Below are positions 1-9,138 of a stretch of 64,000 bases of DNA, piece after piece. Source of the stretch: Limnobacter sp. SAORIC-580 (lineage in GTDB: Bacteria > Pseudomonadota > Gammaproteobacteria > Burkholderiales > Burkholderiaceae_B); contig NZ_CP053084.1 in NCBI RefSeq assembly GCF_013004065.1, positions 1,302,001 to 1,366,000 on the forward strand. Reading direction: 5' to 3'. Both the position numbers and the translations under genes were made by a program. Position 1 is the first letter of the stretch. Each line of letters starts with the position of its first letter. The notes under the pieces were generated by a model. It ran no database searches and was not told where the DNA came from. It was given only the letters and a program-made list of their open reading frames with translations.

Positions 1-191
1 GGACTGTGACTGACATTGCCGAAGGCAAAGTGGTGCTGGATGGCAACCATCCGTTCGCGGGCATGGCCTTGCGCTATCACCTGAAGGTGCTGGATATTCG
101 TGCTGCCAATGAGGAAGAAAAGGCGCAGGGTGCTGCGGCGCAATCGCTGTTCAGCATTGCCCCCAACCCGGATGCACGCAAACTGAATTAA
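1..191 (+). CDS. slyD: SlyD-type FKBP peptidyl-prolyl isomerase, C-terminal part
   Basis: Partial gene; the reading frame is already open at the left edge and ends with TAA at 189-191. The visible 60 or so residues contain the FKBP C-terminal strand pattern with DGNHPFAGMAL followed by LKVLDIR and an acidic stretch, which matches SlyD/FkpB-type prolyl isomerases rather than cyclophilins. SlyD is a cytoplasmic folding helper and, when it has a His/Cys-rich tail, a nickel carrier. The tail here ends in DARKLN and has no His cluster, so a metal-handling role is not supported. The N-terminal catalytic half and any insert-in-flap domain lie outside the window. Confidence 0.8.
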   Translation, partial: TVTDIAEGKVVLDGNHPFAGMALRYHLKVLDIRAANEEEKAQGAAAQSLFSIAPNPDARKLN

Positions 192-223
192 CCGTTTGGC
201 CTTGGTTGGGCTTTATTTCAGGT

Positions 224-1231
224 TTAATTGTCAGCAGTGGGGCTTGGCAGCGAAACGCTGCTGGCCTCAAATGGCGTTGCATTGCCTTGTTTCACCTTCA
301 CCTGCACCCAGGCATTCATGAAGGGGTGCCCCCAGCCCTCGACCCGGTAAAACAGTGCATCTGAGCTGGGTGTGCCACCGAATTGTTTAAGGCCGGGTTT
401 GTCCCATTTAAACCGGTGTGTGTCGCCATGCGCCAGCAGCACTGGTCGCTGGGTGGTGTCGATGTATTTCACCAGCCTTGTCATGAAAACAGCGTAGCCA
501 TTCCGGGATGGGTTGGTGCTGGTACCACCTGAACCATCAATTGGATTGCCCTGAATGGCGATTACGGTCTCCGTAGGGCGTGTACTGTCATGTTCAAACA
601 ATGCTTCAGCTTCGCTTAGCCATGCGTCGATCGCTTGATCTCGGGCTTTCAACAATTGCTTTGCTTTTTTTGTGCTGGTTTTTCTGGATTTCGGGTTGAG
701 CAAATCGTTGTTACTGCCCGGAATATTCAAACTCACAAAGAGGGTACTGCCTTGTGTCCACATCAGGTGTTCAGGGTAGGGTGGACTGGTTTGTTGCCGA
801 ACGGAAAAGTTTTTTTTGCCCAGTGAGCGGGGCTGTGAAAATGCCTGCTGGCGCAAGAAATTCAGGCGTTCCTGGCTGTCGAAATTACCGTTGGATGGCC
901 TGTGGCAATCGGTCCATTCGTTGTCGCCGGGCACATATACCAGGGGCTTCCCGCTTCGCTGCAGTTGCGCAAGGCGACGGTTGATTAATTCATTGGCGCA
1001 AGGCTCAATGCCACCTTTGATGTCGCCAATATGCAAAATCCAGTGAATATCAGGTTCATTCCCAATGTGTTGAATCAGGTTGTCGGTGGCGGGCTCGAAG
1101 AAATTGTTGTAAGGCTGATCGCCGATCAGTGCAAAGCTGAAGGTGCTGTGCTTTGGGCTGGCTTGGGCAGCCGCAACGAAAGTGACCAAGGCGGCCGCAC
1201 AGGCTTTGGTGGCTGCGCGGCGCAAATTCAT
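224..1231 (-). CDS. Secreted calcineurin-like metallophosphoesterase
   Basis: 335 residues. An N-terminal signal peptide ([17 protein letters not shown] then AAAQA) indicates export. Metallophosphoesterase motifs appear in order: GDQPYN near residue 37, HIGDIKGG near 66, GDNEWTDC near 101 and AHGDTH near 268, the usual Asp/Asn/His metal ligands of the calcineurin fold. The substrate cannot be read from sequence. The ATG overlaps the mutS stop by 4 nt (ATGA), so it is probably translated from the mutS transcript. It is the last gene of the suhB-mutS group. Confidence 0.8.
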   Translation of the reverse strand: MNLRRAATKACAAALVTFVAAAQASPKHSTFSFALIGDQPYNNFFEPATDNLIQHIGNEPDIHWILHIGDIKGGIEPCANELINRRLAQLQRSGKPLVYVPGDNEWTDCHRPSNGNFDSQERLNFLRQQAFSQPRSLGKKNFSVRQQTSPPYPEHLMWTQGSTLFVSLNIPGSNNDLLNPKSRKTSTKKAKQLLKARDQAIDAWLSEAEALFEHDSTRPTETVIAIQGNPIDGSGGTSTNPSRNGYAVFMTRLVKYIDTTQRPVLLAHGDTHRFKWDKPGLKQFGGTPSSDALFYRVEGWGHPFMNAWVQVKVKQGNATPFEASSVSLPSPTADN

Positions 1232-3855
1232 GTTTGCAGGCCTTTTAGCTGAAAGATTAACTGCAATGCTTCGCGCGGGCTGAGTTCGTCGGGATCAATC
1301 TCGTTGAGTTTTTCGAGAATCAGGTTCACGTGCTGCGCGCTGGCTGGCTGTTCAACCGCATCCTGACTTGGCAGGTCGAACAGATCCACCTGGGCGTTCA
1401 TGGCGCGTTTTTCAGCCTCAAGCTGATCGAGTCGTTTTTGTGCATTTTTCACCACCAAGGCGGGCAAGCCCGCAAGCTTGGCCACTTGCAGGCCATAACT
1501 TTGGCTGGCAGGGCCAGCTTCTATGCGATGCAAAAACACCAGTTTGCCCTGGTGTTCGGTAGCAGACAAATGCACATTGAACACACTGTCCAATTCATGG
1601 CCCAGTGCTGTAATTTCAAAATAGTGTGTGGCAAACAGTGTTAAACATTTGTTGGTGTTGGCCAAGCGTTTTGCGATTTCCCAGGCGAGGGACAAACCAT
1701 CGAAAGTTGAGGTTCCCCGTCCAATTTCATCCATGATGACAAGGCTGTGGGGTGTCGCCTGGCGAACGATTGTGGCGGCTTCTGTCATTTCCACCATGAA
1801 GGTGGAACGGCCACCGGCCAGGTCATCGGATGCACCAATGCGCGTAAAAATTCGATCGAGTACGCCAATTTGTGCACTGGCTGCCGGCACGAAACTACCC
1901 ATGTGCGCCAGCAATGCAATGAGCGCGGTTTGTCGCATGTAGGTGCTTTTGCCACCCATGTTGGGGCCGGTAATCAGTGCCATGTGTTTGCCGGGGTGCA
2001 AGGTGCAATCATTCGGGGTGAATTGCTCCACTTGTACTTCCAGCACTGGGTGGCGCCCTTGCTGAATGTTCAGCAGGGCATGCGGCACCATTTGCGGGCG
2101 CACCCAATTTGCCTCGAAAGCCACAATGGCCAATGCCGCCAAGGCATCAAGTTCAGACAATTCACGCGCGCAGCGCTGCAAAAATGGGGTGAACTGACCC
2201 AGCCACACCATCAGGTTTTCATAAATGACCTTTTCAAGGTTCAGGGCCTTGTCTTTCGCGGAGAGCGCTTTTTCCTCGAAGGCTTTCAGTTCTTCAGTGA
2301 TATAGCGTTCGGCATTCTTCATGGTTTGCCGGCGAATATAGTGTGCGGGCACTTTGTCGGCCTGCGCACTGCTGACCTCGATGTAAAAACCATGCACCCG
2401 GTTGAATTCGACTTTCAGATTGGCGATGCCGGTGGCCTCACGTTCCTGTTTTTCCAGTTCAATTAAAAACTGCCCGCTGCCGGTTTGAATGTTTCGCAAT
2501 TCGTCCAGTTCAGTGTGGTAACCATCGGCAATCACGCCGCCGTCACGTATCAGTACTGGTGGGTTTTCGGCCAAGGCTTGCATCAATTCAGCCAGCAGTT
2601 CGGGTGGTGCCTGAAAGGCCTGCTGTGCTGTTTCAAATGCGCTGTCGCCAAAGTGGGCAATGAGTTGTTCCACTTGGGGCAGCGCTTGAAGGCTTTCCCG
2701 CAGGGCCAGCAAATCCCGAGGCTTTGCCGTTTGCATGGCCACGCGACTGCTGATGCGCTCAATATCGGCCATTGCACGCAATGTTTTAACCAGATTGAAG
2801 CAGACAGGTTCTGGCGCCTGGCCCAAGGTGGCAAGCAGGTGCTGTATTTTGTTTTGTCGTGCTTCAATGGTGGCCAGGTTGCGCAAAGGTTCCAATAGCC
2901 ATTGGCGCAAGCGCCTGGCACCCATGCCGCTACCGGTGCGGTTAATGCGCGAGAACAGGGTGGGTGCGGGCTCGCCGCGCAATGTTTCTGTCAATTCCAG
3001 GTTGCGGCGTGCGGCTTCATCCAGCACCAGAAAGTCTTGCTCGTGTTCAACTTGAATATCGGACACGTGCTTGAAGTTTTCAATGCTAAGGTGCGTTTCC
3101 TTTGCATATTGCAACGCGGCGCCCATGGCGGGCACGGCCAGTTTGGCGTTGTGCAATTCGAGGCTTGCCAGGTTGGCGGCTTGCAGCACGGATTGCAAAT
3201 GCGTTTGGGCAAAACCTGCGTCAAAGTGCCAAGCGGGGCGCTCGATGCAGCCGGTTATTTGGCTGTGTTGTGCCCATGTGCGGTTGTTTACAAGCACTTC
3301 GGCTGCGTTGAACCGGCTTAAGTGTGCTGCCAGTGCGCCTGAATCGCATTCCAGCAAACGAATTGAACCTGCAGACAGTGCCAGACAAGCCACCCCCCAG
3401 TACTTGCCATCCTCGGAGAACAGGCTGAGCAGAGTCTTGTTTTCCTGGTCAGGCAGCAAAGTGGATTCGGTCAGTGTGCCTGGTGTAACTACCCGCGCCA
3501 CTTTGCGTTCCATGGGGCCCTTGGTCAGGCCAGGCGTTCCCACCTGCTCGCAAATGGCCACTGAATGGCCCAGCGCCACCAGTTTGGCCAGGTATTGATC
3601 GGCCGCATGAAAAGGCACACCCGCCATCGGAATGGGTTGACCAGCTGATTGGCCTCGGTGGGTCAGGGTAATTCTGAGAAGCTGTGCGGCCAGTTGGGCA
3701 TCGTCGAAAAACAGCTCGTAAAAATCGCCCATGCGATAAAAGAGCAGCTTGTCGGGGTACTCGGATTTCAGCGTGAGGTACTGCTGCATCATCGGCGTGT
3801 GGCTTTCAAACGCCTGTGATGCAGCCTGGTTATTTGTACTCGCTTGTTTGCTCAA
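1228..3855 (-). CDS. mutS: DNA mismatch repair protein MutS
   Basis: Mismatch-recognition ATPase. The mismatch-binding motif is [11 protein letters not shown] near the N-terminus; the ATPase core has [13 protein letters not shown], then [12 protein letters not shown] and FATHYFE. The frame is open up to a GTG at 3927, but that start would overlap suhB by 56 nt. I prefer TTG at 3855: AGGGA lies about 8 nt upstream, it leaves a 16 nt gap after suhB, and it gives 875 residues with the conserved HTPMMQQY segment near the N-terminus as in other MutS proteins. Family identity is certain; the start is inferred. Confidence 0.97.
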   Translation of the reverse strand: MSKQASTNNQAASQAFESHTPMMQQYLTLKSEYPDKLLFYRMGDFYELFFDDAQLAAQLLRITLTHRGQSAGQPIPMAGVPFHAADQYLAKLVALGHSVAICEQVGTPGLTKGPMERKVARVVTPGTLTESTLLPDQENKTLLSLFSEDGKYWGVACLALSAGSIRLLECDSGALAAHLSRFNAAEVLVNNRTWAQHSQITGCIERPAWHFDAGFAQTHLQSVLQAANLASLELHNAKLAVPAMGAALQYAKETHLSIENFKHVSDIQVEHEQDFLVLDEAARRNLELTETLRGEPAPTLFSRINRTGSGMGARRLRQWLLEPLRNLATIEARQNKIQHLLATLGQAPEPVCFNLVKTLRAMADIERISSRVAMQTAKPRDLLALRESLQALPQVEQLIAHFGDSAFETAQQAFQAPPELLAELMQALAENPPVLIRDGGVIADGYHTELDELRNIQTGSGQFLIELEKQEREATGIANLKVEFNRVHGFYIEVSSAQADKVPAHYIRRQTMKNAERYITEELKAFEEKALSAKDKALNLEKVIYENLMVWLGQFTPFLQRCARELSELDALAALAIVAFEANWVRPQMVPHALLNIQQGRHPVLEVQVEQFTPNDCTLHPGKHMALITGPNMGGKSTYMRQTALIALLAHMGSFVPAASAQIGVLDRIFTRIGASDDLAGGRSTFMVEMTEAATIVRQATPHSLVIMDEIGRGTSTFDGLSLAWEIAKRLANTNKCLTLFATHYFEITALGHELDSVFNVHLSATEHQGKLVFLHRIEAGPASQSYGLQVAKLAGLPALVVKNAQKRLDQLEAEKRAMNAQVDLFDLPSQDAVEQPASAQHVNLILEKLNEIDPDELSPREALQLIFQLKGLQT

Positions 3856-3871
3856 CTGGGTCCCTGTTGTT

Positions 3872-4639
3872 TTATTTGAAGCTAAGCAGGTATTGGAGGG
3901 CTTTTGGGTTGCCGGCAACCGCGTCACCTGTGCTCATGAAGGTGTCATTGCCTTGTGGGTCGGTGATCAAGCCGCCTGCCTCGGAAACAAGCAACACGCC
4001 TGTTGCCAAATCCCAGGGCTTCAAGCCAAAACACATGTAACCATCCAGGCGACCACAGGCCACATAAGCCAAATCGAGAACGGCTGAACCGGATTTTCGA
4101 ATGCCTGCCGTGCTTTCAGTCAGTGCCAGCATTTTGCGTTTTACGCCCAGCGAGCCCTCATTCTGACCGCTTGGGAATGCAAAACCAACCAGAAATTCAT
4201 TGGGTTTGCTGCGTTTTGAAACCCGGATTCGACGGTTGTTTAAAAACGCACCTTCGCCTTTGGACGCGGTGAACAGGTCGTTGGTGGCCGGGTTGTACAC
4301 AACTGCCTGTTGAACATGGCCGTTGACACGCAGCGCGATTGAAATGGCGTAGTGTGGGTAGCCGTGAATGAAGTTGGCAGTGCCATCGATCGGGTCGATG
4401 ACCCACTCGTAGTCGGATTTGCCAGAGGCGCCGCTTTCCTCGGCTAGAATGGCGTGATCGGGAAAGGCTTGCTTGAGCACATCAATAATGGCGCTTTCAG
4501 CAGCTTGATCGGTTTCAGTGACGAAATCGTTGGGCCCTTTGACACCGATTTTTACCTGATCGAGGTCAAGCTCCGCTCGGTTGATGATTTTTCCAGCAGC
4601 GCGAGCGGCTTTCACCGCCACGTTCAACATCGGATGCAT
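3872..4639 (-). CDS. suhB: Inositol-1-monophosphatase family protein SuhB
   Basis: 255 residues from ATG at 4639, preceded by AAGGAAAGG. IMPase-family motifs are complete: ETDQAAE (Glu metal ligand), [12 protein letters not shown] (metal-binding Asp pair) and KPWDLATG near the C-terminus. It is a Mg-dependent phosphatase on inositol-1-phosphate-like substrates; E. coli SuhB also acts with Nus factors on rRNA transcription, but nothing here tests that. First gene of the minus-strand group suhB-mutS-phosphoesterase and divergent from trmJ across 43 bp. A minus-strand TATAAT lies at 4676-4681, a plausible -10 box, without a convincing -35. Confidence 0.93.
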   Translation of the reverse strand: MHPMLNVAVKAARAAGKIINRAELDLDQVKIGVKGPNDFVTETDQAAESAIIDVLKQAFPDHAILAEESGASGKSDYEWVIDPIDGTANFIHGYPHYAISIALRVNGHVQQAVVYNPATNDLFTASKGEGAFLNNRRIRVSKRSKPNEFLVGFAFPSGQNEGSLGVKRKMLALTESTAGIRKSGSAVLDLAYVACGRLDGYMCFGLKPWDLATGVLLVSEAGGLITDPQGNDTFMSTGDAVAGNPKALQYLLSFK

Positions 4640-4682
4640 GGCCTTTCCTTTCAATTTGAATACGTTTAACCCGACATTATAA

Positions 4683-5492
4683 ATGACCGCAGCCAATTCC
4701 CTCGAATCCATTTCAATAGTTCTCGTAAAAACAAGCCATCCGGGCAATGTTGGTTCGGTGGCACGCGCCATGAAAACCATGGGTTTAAGTGATTTACGCC
4801 TGGTTGAGCCGAAAACCAAAGAAATTTGCAGTGCTGAAGAGGCGATTTCACTGGCCAGCGGTGCGAGCGATGTGCTTGAACAGGCCCGTGTTTACGACTC
4901 CTTGCCCGATGCCTTGGCTGATCGAAGCGTGGCATTTGCTTTGTCTGCGCGTTTGCGCGATTTGGGCCCAAGTTTGCAAAGCCCGCAGGAGGCAGCAAAA
5001 GAGGCTTTGTGTTTGACGGGAAGCGGCATCGGTGCAGCTTTTGTGTTTGGTGCTGAGCGCACGGGTTTAAGCAACGATGAACTGCTGGTGTGCAATCGGC
5101 AGGTGACGATTGCCGCCAACCCGGTTTACAGCTCGCTGAACTTGTCACAAGCCGTGCAAATTGTGGCCTATGCCTTGCGCACGGAATGGGCGACTGGTGA
5201 ATTGGCCGTGGCTGCCGAAGGCTCCCTTGCTGACAGTGTGAGGCAGGGTGGCAAGCTGGCCACTGTGAAGGCGGTGGCGGATTTACAGGCCCATTGGCTG
5301 CAAGCCATGGAGGCGGTTGATTTTATCAATCCCGACAAGCCGAAAAAGGTGGTGCAGCGTTTGGCCAGAATGTTGGCCAAAACGCCTTTGGAGCAAGAAG
5401 AAGTGGACATGCTTCGAGGCTTTTTTTCTGATGTGATACGGGTGGTGGACAATCGCCTTTATCCGCATGAATTTGAGCGCAAGAAGCCTTGA
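4683..5492 (+). CDS. trmJ: tRNA (cytidine/uridine-2'-O-)-methyltransferase TrmJ
   Basis: 269 residues. A SPOUT-fold RNA 2'-O-methyltransferase: the N-terminal segment SIVLVKTSHPGNVGSVARAM, the middle FGAERTGLSNDEL and the C-terminal SLNLSQAVQIV are the three conserved motifs that form the trefoil-knot AdoMet site. TrmJ methylates position 32 of several tRNAs. The C-terminal 90 residues are the helical extension typical of TrmJ. No Shine-Dalgarno is visible before the ATG, which lies very close to the divergent suhB; a leaderless or short-leader transcript is possible. Confidence 0.92.
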   Translation: MTAANSLESISIVLVKTSHPGNVGSVARAMKTMGLSDLRLVEPKTKEICSAEEAISLASGASDVLEQARVYDSLPDALADRSVAFALSARLRDLGPSLQSPQEAAKEALCLTGSGIGAAFVFGAERTGLSNDELLVCNRQVTIAANPVYSSLNLSQAVQIVAYALRTEWATGELAVAAEGSLADSVRQGGKLATVKAVADLQAHWLQAMEAVDFINPDKPKKVVQRLARMLAKTPLEQEEVDMLRGFFSDVIRVVDNRLYPHEFERKKP

Positions 5493-5562
5493 TACAGCCG
5501 TGATACACTGCGGCGACCAGCGTTTGACGCATCAATAACAATTGATTCAGGGTTTTCCGCGC

Positions 5563-6330
5563 ATGTGGATTCGACTACAAGAAGACATTGACACGATTTT
5601 GAGAAAAGACCCGGCAGCCCGAGGGCGTCTGGAGGTTTTTCTGTGCTATCCCGGTTTGCATGCGTTGATTTGGCATCGCCTGGCTCACAGGGCATGGGCA
5701 GCGGGTTTAATCACGCCGGCGCGTTTTTTGTCGCATTTGGGGCGTTTTTTCACAGGCATTGAAATTCATCCAGGTGCAATCATTGGCAGGCGTGTCTTCA
5801 TTGACCATGGTATGGGCGTGGTGATCGGCGAAACGGCCGAGATTCATGACGATGTGACCATTTACCAAGGCGTTACCTTGGGTGGTACTTCATTGGCCAA
5901 GGGCAAGCGACACCCCACGCTTGAAAAGGGCGTGGTAGTTGGGGCTGGTGCACAGGTTTTGGGGCCATTCACAGTGGGTGAGGGTGCCAAGATAGGATCA
6001 AATGCTGTGGTAACCAAGCCAGTGCCCGCGGGTGCCACGGCGGTAGGCAACCCTGCACGCATGATTTTGAAAGCTGAAGAACGCGCACCGGGTGAGGAAT
6101 TGACAGGCGCGGCAAAAACCAAAGAAGAGTTTTTGGCCTATGGTGTGTCCAAGAATGGCGATGATCCGCTGATTAAGGCCATGCATGGTTTGATTGATCA
6201 GGCCATTGCCCAGCAGCAACGCATTGAACAGCTTGAAAAACAGCTGAGCAAGGGGAAAGCGCAGCCCGATTGCGGAGACTCTGTGGACTGTGAAGAATTG
6301 AAAGCCCTGAACAAACTGGTGGACAACTAG
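5563..6330 (+). CDS. cysE: Serine O-acetyltransferase CysE
   Basis: 255 residues from ATG at 5563 (an in-frame TTG at 5542 is less likely). It transfers acetyl from acetyl-CoA to L-serine, the committed step of cysteine synthesis. The N-terminal helical part contains [15 protein letters not shown]; the C-terminal left-handed beta-helix contains the hexapeptide repeats and the catalytic segment [16 protein letters not shown] followed by GVTLGG. The C-terminal tail is longer than in short CysE forms, with a Gln/Glu-rich helix. It converges on lpxH with only 4 nt between the stops, and its terminator lies inside lpxH. Confidence 0.94.
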   Translation: MWIRLQEDIDTILRKDPAARGRLEVFLCYPGLHALIWHRLAHRAWAAGLITPARFLSHLGRFFTGIEIHPGAIIGRRVFIDHGMGVVIGETAEIHDDVTIYQGVTLGGTSLAKGKRHPTLEKGVVVGAGAQVLGPFTVGEGAKIGSNAVVTKPVPAGATAVGNPARMILKAEERAPGEELTGAAKTKEEFLAYGVSKNGDDPLIKAMHGLIDQAIAQQQRIEQLEKQLSKGKAQPDCGDSVDCEELKALNKLVDN

Positions 6331-6334
6331 CCAC

Positions 6335-7162
6335 CTAGTTGAACAGGGTCAGACTGAATTCCCCGCTGCTTTGTAGCTTCAAGAAACCGCCCTTTGGGCG
6401 GTTTTTTTCTGGTTCATCAAAATCCCAGTCCGGCAACACAATGCGCTGGCCTTTTTGCAGCTGCCCTTGGGTTGATTCGGGGGTGGTGGGGGCTGGGCTG
6501 TTCAAAGTGTGGTGTATGGCACAGCGGTGTGTGTGCCCATGCAAAATCACATCGCTTTTGCCGATGTAATAGCCATCGGGCCATTTGCCTTTGAATGATT
6601 CAGCCACAGCTTGCAGGTTGGCGTCCATGATGCTCATGGCGCTGTTGGCTTTGTGTATTTTGCTTTCGCTGCGAATGGCTTTGGCCATTTCAATGCGTTG
6701 CTGCAGGGGCAGTGCCAGAAAGTTTTTTTGCCATTTCTCATCCCGGCTTTGAAGCCTGAATTTTTGGTAGGCCTTGTCGTCAGTGCAAAGTTGATCGCCG
6801 TGCGTAATCAGCACCACCTCGTGGTTGACCAGCAAAAATTCTGGATCTGGCAGAATTTCAAACCCAGCAGCTTCGGCAAATTGGTCACCGAGCAGGAAGT
6901 CGCGGTTGCCATGCATGAAATACAGCGTGGCGCCGACAGATTTTGCACTTTGAACCGCTTGGGCAACTCGCTTGCTGGTGCTGTCGCTGTGGTCGTCTCC
7001 GTACCAGACTTCGAACAGGTCACCGAGCAGAAAGATGAGGGTATTGTCCTGGGCTACACTGGCCAACCAGTTTTCGAAGGCTTCCAGTGTTTTGGGCGTG
7101 TCTTCAGAAAGATGCAGGTCGGAGGCAAAGAATGCAGCACCTTGTTGCGGAATTTCAATCAA
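6335..7162 (-). CDS. lpxH: UDP-2,3-diacylglucosamine diphosphatase LpxH
   Basis: 275 residues. It cleaves UDP-2,3-diacylglucosamine to lipid X in lipid A synthesis, peripherally at the inner membrane. Phosphoesterase motifs are in order: FASDLHLSE, LLGDLFEVWYGDD, MHGNRDFLLG, THGDQLCTDD and LHGHTHR, the LpxH-specific spacing. The only reasonable start is TTG at 7162, with CAGGTAAC about 7 nt upstream. The C-terminal tail beyond the metal site (KNRPKGGF) is encoded by the bases that form the cysE terminator on the other strand. Confidence 0.93.
   Translation of the reverse strand: MIEIPQQGAAFFASDLHLSEDTPKTLEAFENWLASVAQDNTLIFLLGDLFEVWYGDDHSDSTSKRVAQAVQSAKSVGATLYFMHGNRDFLLGDQFAEAAGFEILPDPEFLLVNHEVVLITHGDQLCTDDKAYQKFRLQSRDEKWQKNFLALPLQQRIEMAKAIRSESKIHKANSAMSIMDANLQAVAESFKGKWPDGYYIGKSDVILHGHTHRCAIHHTLNSPAPTTPESTQGQLQKGQRIVLPDWDFDEPEKNRPKGGFLKLQSSGEFSLTLFN
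6384..6408 (+). terminator. Intrinsic terminator of cysE inside the lpxH 3' end
   Basis: A perfect 9 bp stem AAACCGCCC/GGGCGGTTT with a TTT loop, followed by T residues to 6408. It starts 53 nt after the cysE stop, so it fits as that gene's Rho-independent terminator. The same bases encode about eight residues near the C-terminus of LpxH on the other strand. Confidence 0.85.
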
Positions 7163-7186
7163 CTTGTTACCTGATTAAAAGTCATC

Positions 7187-7215
7187 AAAAAAGCCCTTGA
7201 GAGAAGGGCTTTTTT
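7187..7215. terminator. Symmetric terminator between the cyclophilin gene and lpxH
   Basis: A 12 bp perfect inverted repeat AAAAAAGCCCTT/AAGGGCTTTTTT with a GAGAG loop. On the minus strand it follows the cyclophilin stop by about 13 nt and ends with a T-run. lpxH starts 25 nt further on, so lpxH needs read-through or a promoter in this short gap. Confidence 0.85.
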
Positions 7216-7228
7216 GACTGGGGCCGAC

Positions 7229-7831
7229 TTAGAGTATTTCAACACCCTGAATCACCACGTCTTCCAGTGGCACGTCTTGGTGAAAGCCTTTCGAGCCGGT
7301 TTTTACGCCTACAATTTTGTCTACAACTTCTTTGCCTTCAGTGACTTTGCCGAATACGCAGTAACCCCAGCCTTGTGGTGTTGGGCTTTTGAAGTTCAGG
7401 AATTCATTGTTTTCTACGTTGATGAAAAACTGGGCAGTGGCCGAATGTGGATCGTTGGTACGAGCCATGGCAAGGGTGTATTTCTCATTTTTCAAGCCGT
7501 TGTCAGCCTCGTTTTTTACGGGGTCTTTGGTGGGCTTTTGTTTCATGCCTGGCTCGAAACCACCGCCTTGAACCATGAAGCCGCTGATGACACGGTGAAA
7601 AATTGTGTTGGTGTAAAAGCCGCTTTTCGCGTATTCCAGAAAGTTCGCCACAGTGGCGGGTGCTTTTTCAGCGTCCAGGGCGATCGTAATGTCGCCAAAA
7701 TTTGTTTTTAGTTTAACCATGGTTCGTTTTTTCGCTTTTGCAAACGCAGAGGAGATTGAAGAATTACCGATGCTAACAGCTATCGCCGAGAACATCGACC
7801 ACTTGAGAAAAACACGTTTGCCTTGAGTCAC
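7229..7831 (-). CDS. Cyclophilin-type peptidyl-prolyl isomerase, probably exported
   Basis: The cyclophilin domain (about 163 residues from [11 protein letters not shown]) has the usual [32 protein letters not shown] and [11 protein letters not shown] motifs. If translation starts at the internal ATG 7720 the protein is cytoplasmic (PpiB type), but that ATG has no clear Shine-Dalgarno. GTG at 7831 has AAGGA 8 nt upstream and adds a segment that reads as a signal peptide: KR, a hydrophobic core, then SSAFA before KAKKR. I therefore call a 200-residue periplasmic form. It follows the L,D-transpeptidase gene by 11 nt. Family certain, location inferred. Confidence 0.88.
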   Translation of the reverse strand: MTQGKRVFLKWSMFSAIAVSIGNSSISSAFAKAKKRTMVKLKTNFGDITIALDAEKAPATVANFLEYAKSGFYTNTIFHRVISGFMVQGGGFEPGMKQKPTKDPVKNEADNGLKNEKYTLAMARTNDPHSATAQFFINVENNEFLNFKSPTPQGWGYCVFGKVTEGKEVVDKIVGVKTGSKGFHQDVPLEDVVIQGVEIL

Positions 7832-7842
7832 AGACTTGTTCC

Positions 7843-9138
7843 TTACAGTTTGAAAGTGTCTTCTTGAACAATTTGCCAACGGGTACCCACTTTCATCCAG
7901 TATTGCTGTTTGCGGATTTCGCCCGACAATTTGTCCTCTTGCCTAAAGGACACCAGCATCATGTCTTTGTCGCTGGGGTATCGCATGACAGTGAGGTCAT
8001 CGATGGAAATTTTCCCGAATGACTTGTTGCTGATTTGCTGGTTTTTTTGCCACTCGATGAGACCTTGCCCGTCAATTTTGACGTCGCTTGCGTAATGATA
8101 AATTCCTTTCGAGAAGCCTTTTTCAAGATCTTTCTTCCAGGTGTCCACCATTCGCAGGGCTGCTTTGCGGTGGCTCTGCCACACATCAATTGGCACGAAG
8201 TCTAGCCTTTCGCTGATTACGACCTGCGTGCTGCCGATGTCAACAAATTTTTTCAAGGCAAGCAAATCCTGGTTGGCCAGTACCACACAGCCATCGCTGG
8301 CCTTGGGGGGGCGGCTTACGTAATGCTTTGGCATGCCATGCAACCAAATGCCATAGCCTGTTTTTCCAAGGCGCTTGTCCCAAGCGTTCGGGTAGTCGAT
8401 AGGCAGGGCGATGGGGCCGTAGAAGTCAGTCAGTTTTTCTTTGGGCAGCAGTTCAGTGATGGTGTACACGCCAATGGGTGTGCGCTTGTCACCCTCACGT
8501 ACTTTCACTGCGCCCATTTTGCCTTGGGATACGTAAAAGTCAGTAACGAGGCGGGGTTGCGGAAATGCATTTTCATACAGGAACAGTCGTGAACGCGTGG
8601 TGTCTATCAAAATCACATAACGCTGATCGTCGTTCAATTCAACCAGCTCAGCAGGTAGCAGGTCCCGTTGCGGGCGGTCTTTCACCGCCTTGAAGCGCGC
8701 GATTGCTTCTTCGCGCAATTCTGTCAGTTCTTCCTGTTTGCCTTTGGGCACATCGGGCATGTCCCCAATTTTGGTCAGGGGGCGCCCCGCTTTCAGCGAC
8801 AGAATATCGCCCTTGAGCATGTGACCCAGGTAAAAATTGGGGAATTCACTCAACAAGCGATCGGTCAATTCAAGCGCTTTGTTCAGTTCATGATTGCTCA
8901 GCGCCAGATAAATTTCTTCGACTGCTGTATCGATTACCGGTTGGTAGCTGGCTGACTCAAACAACTTGCTGGCCAGTGAACCCTTTTTGGGTTCCGGGCT
9001 GCTGTAGGCCGCAAGGTCGAATGATTCCTCGGAGCCAGATTTCACAAAAGTGGGGGCCGCCGTGAATGCCCAAAACACCAGGGGGGCGACCAAGCGCAAC
9101 CCTTTGGACATTCCACGAAGCCTGCTTCTAGACCACAT
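7843..9138 (-). CDS. L,D-transpeptidase (YkuD) with C-terminal Cds6/SnoaL-like domain
   Basis: 431 residues. After an N-terminal membrane or signal segment ([18 protein letters not shown]) comes a helical region of about 120 residues that may hold TPR-like repeats. The YkuD domain (about 170-310) has catalytic His267 in LHGMPKHY and Cys284 in SDGCVVL. These enzymes make 3-3 crosslinks in murein or attach proteins to it. The last 110 residues form an NTF2-like fold pattern ending in [10 protein letters not shown], and the upstream neighbour ends in a similar domain. The start ATG follows the neighbour's TAA directly (TAAATG), so the two are translationally linked. ATG at residue 10 is an alternative start. 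Confidence 0.88.
   Translation of the reverse strand: MWSRSRLRGMSKGLRLVAPLVFWAFTAAPTFVKSGSEESFDLAAYSSPEPKKGSLASKLFESASYQPVIDTAVEEIYLALSNHELNKALELTDRLLSEFPNFYLGHMLKGDILSLKAGRPLTKIGDMPDVPKGKQEELTELREEAIARFKAVKDRPQRDLLPAELVELNDDQRYVILIDTTRSRLFLYENAFPQPRLVTDFYVSQGKMGAVKVREGDKRTPIGVYTITELLPKEKLTDFYGPIALPIDYPNAWDKRLGKTGYGIWLHGMPKHYVSRPPKASDGCVVLANQDLLALKKFVDIGSTQVVISERLDFVPIDVWQSHRKAALRMVDTWKKDLEKGFSKGIYHYASDVKIDGQGLIEWQKNQQISNKSFGKISIDDLTVMRYPSDKDMMLVSFRQEDKLSGEIRKQQYWMKVGTRWQIVQEDTFKL

Noticed and set aside
1747..2466. 239-codon open frame opposite mutS
   Set aside because: It lies fully inside mutS on the other strand, has no ribosome binding site, and its Cys/His-rich translation is what antisense of a GC-biased gene gives.
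4640..4682. Strong divergent promoter between suhB and trmJ
   Set aside because: Only a minus-strand TATAAT is visible; no -35 at proper distance, so I mention it with suhB but do not list it.
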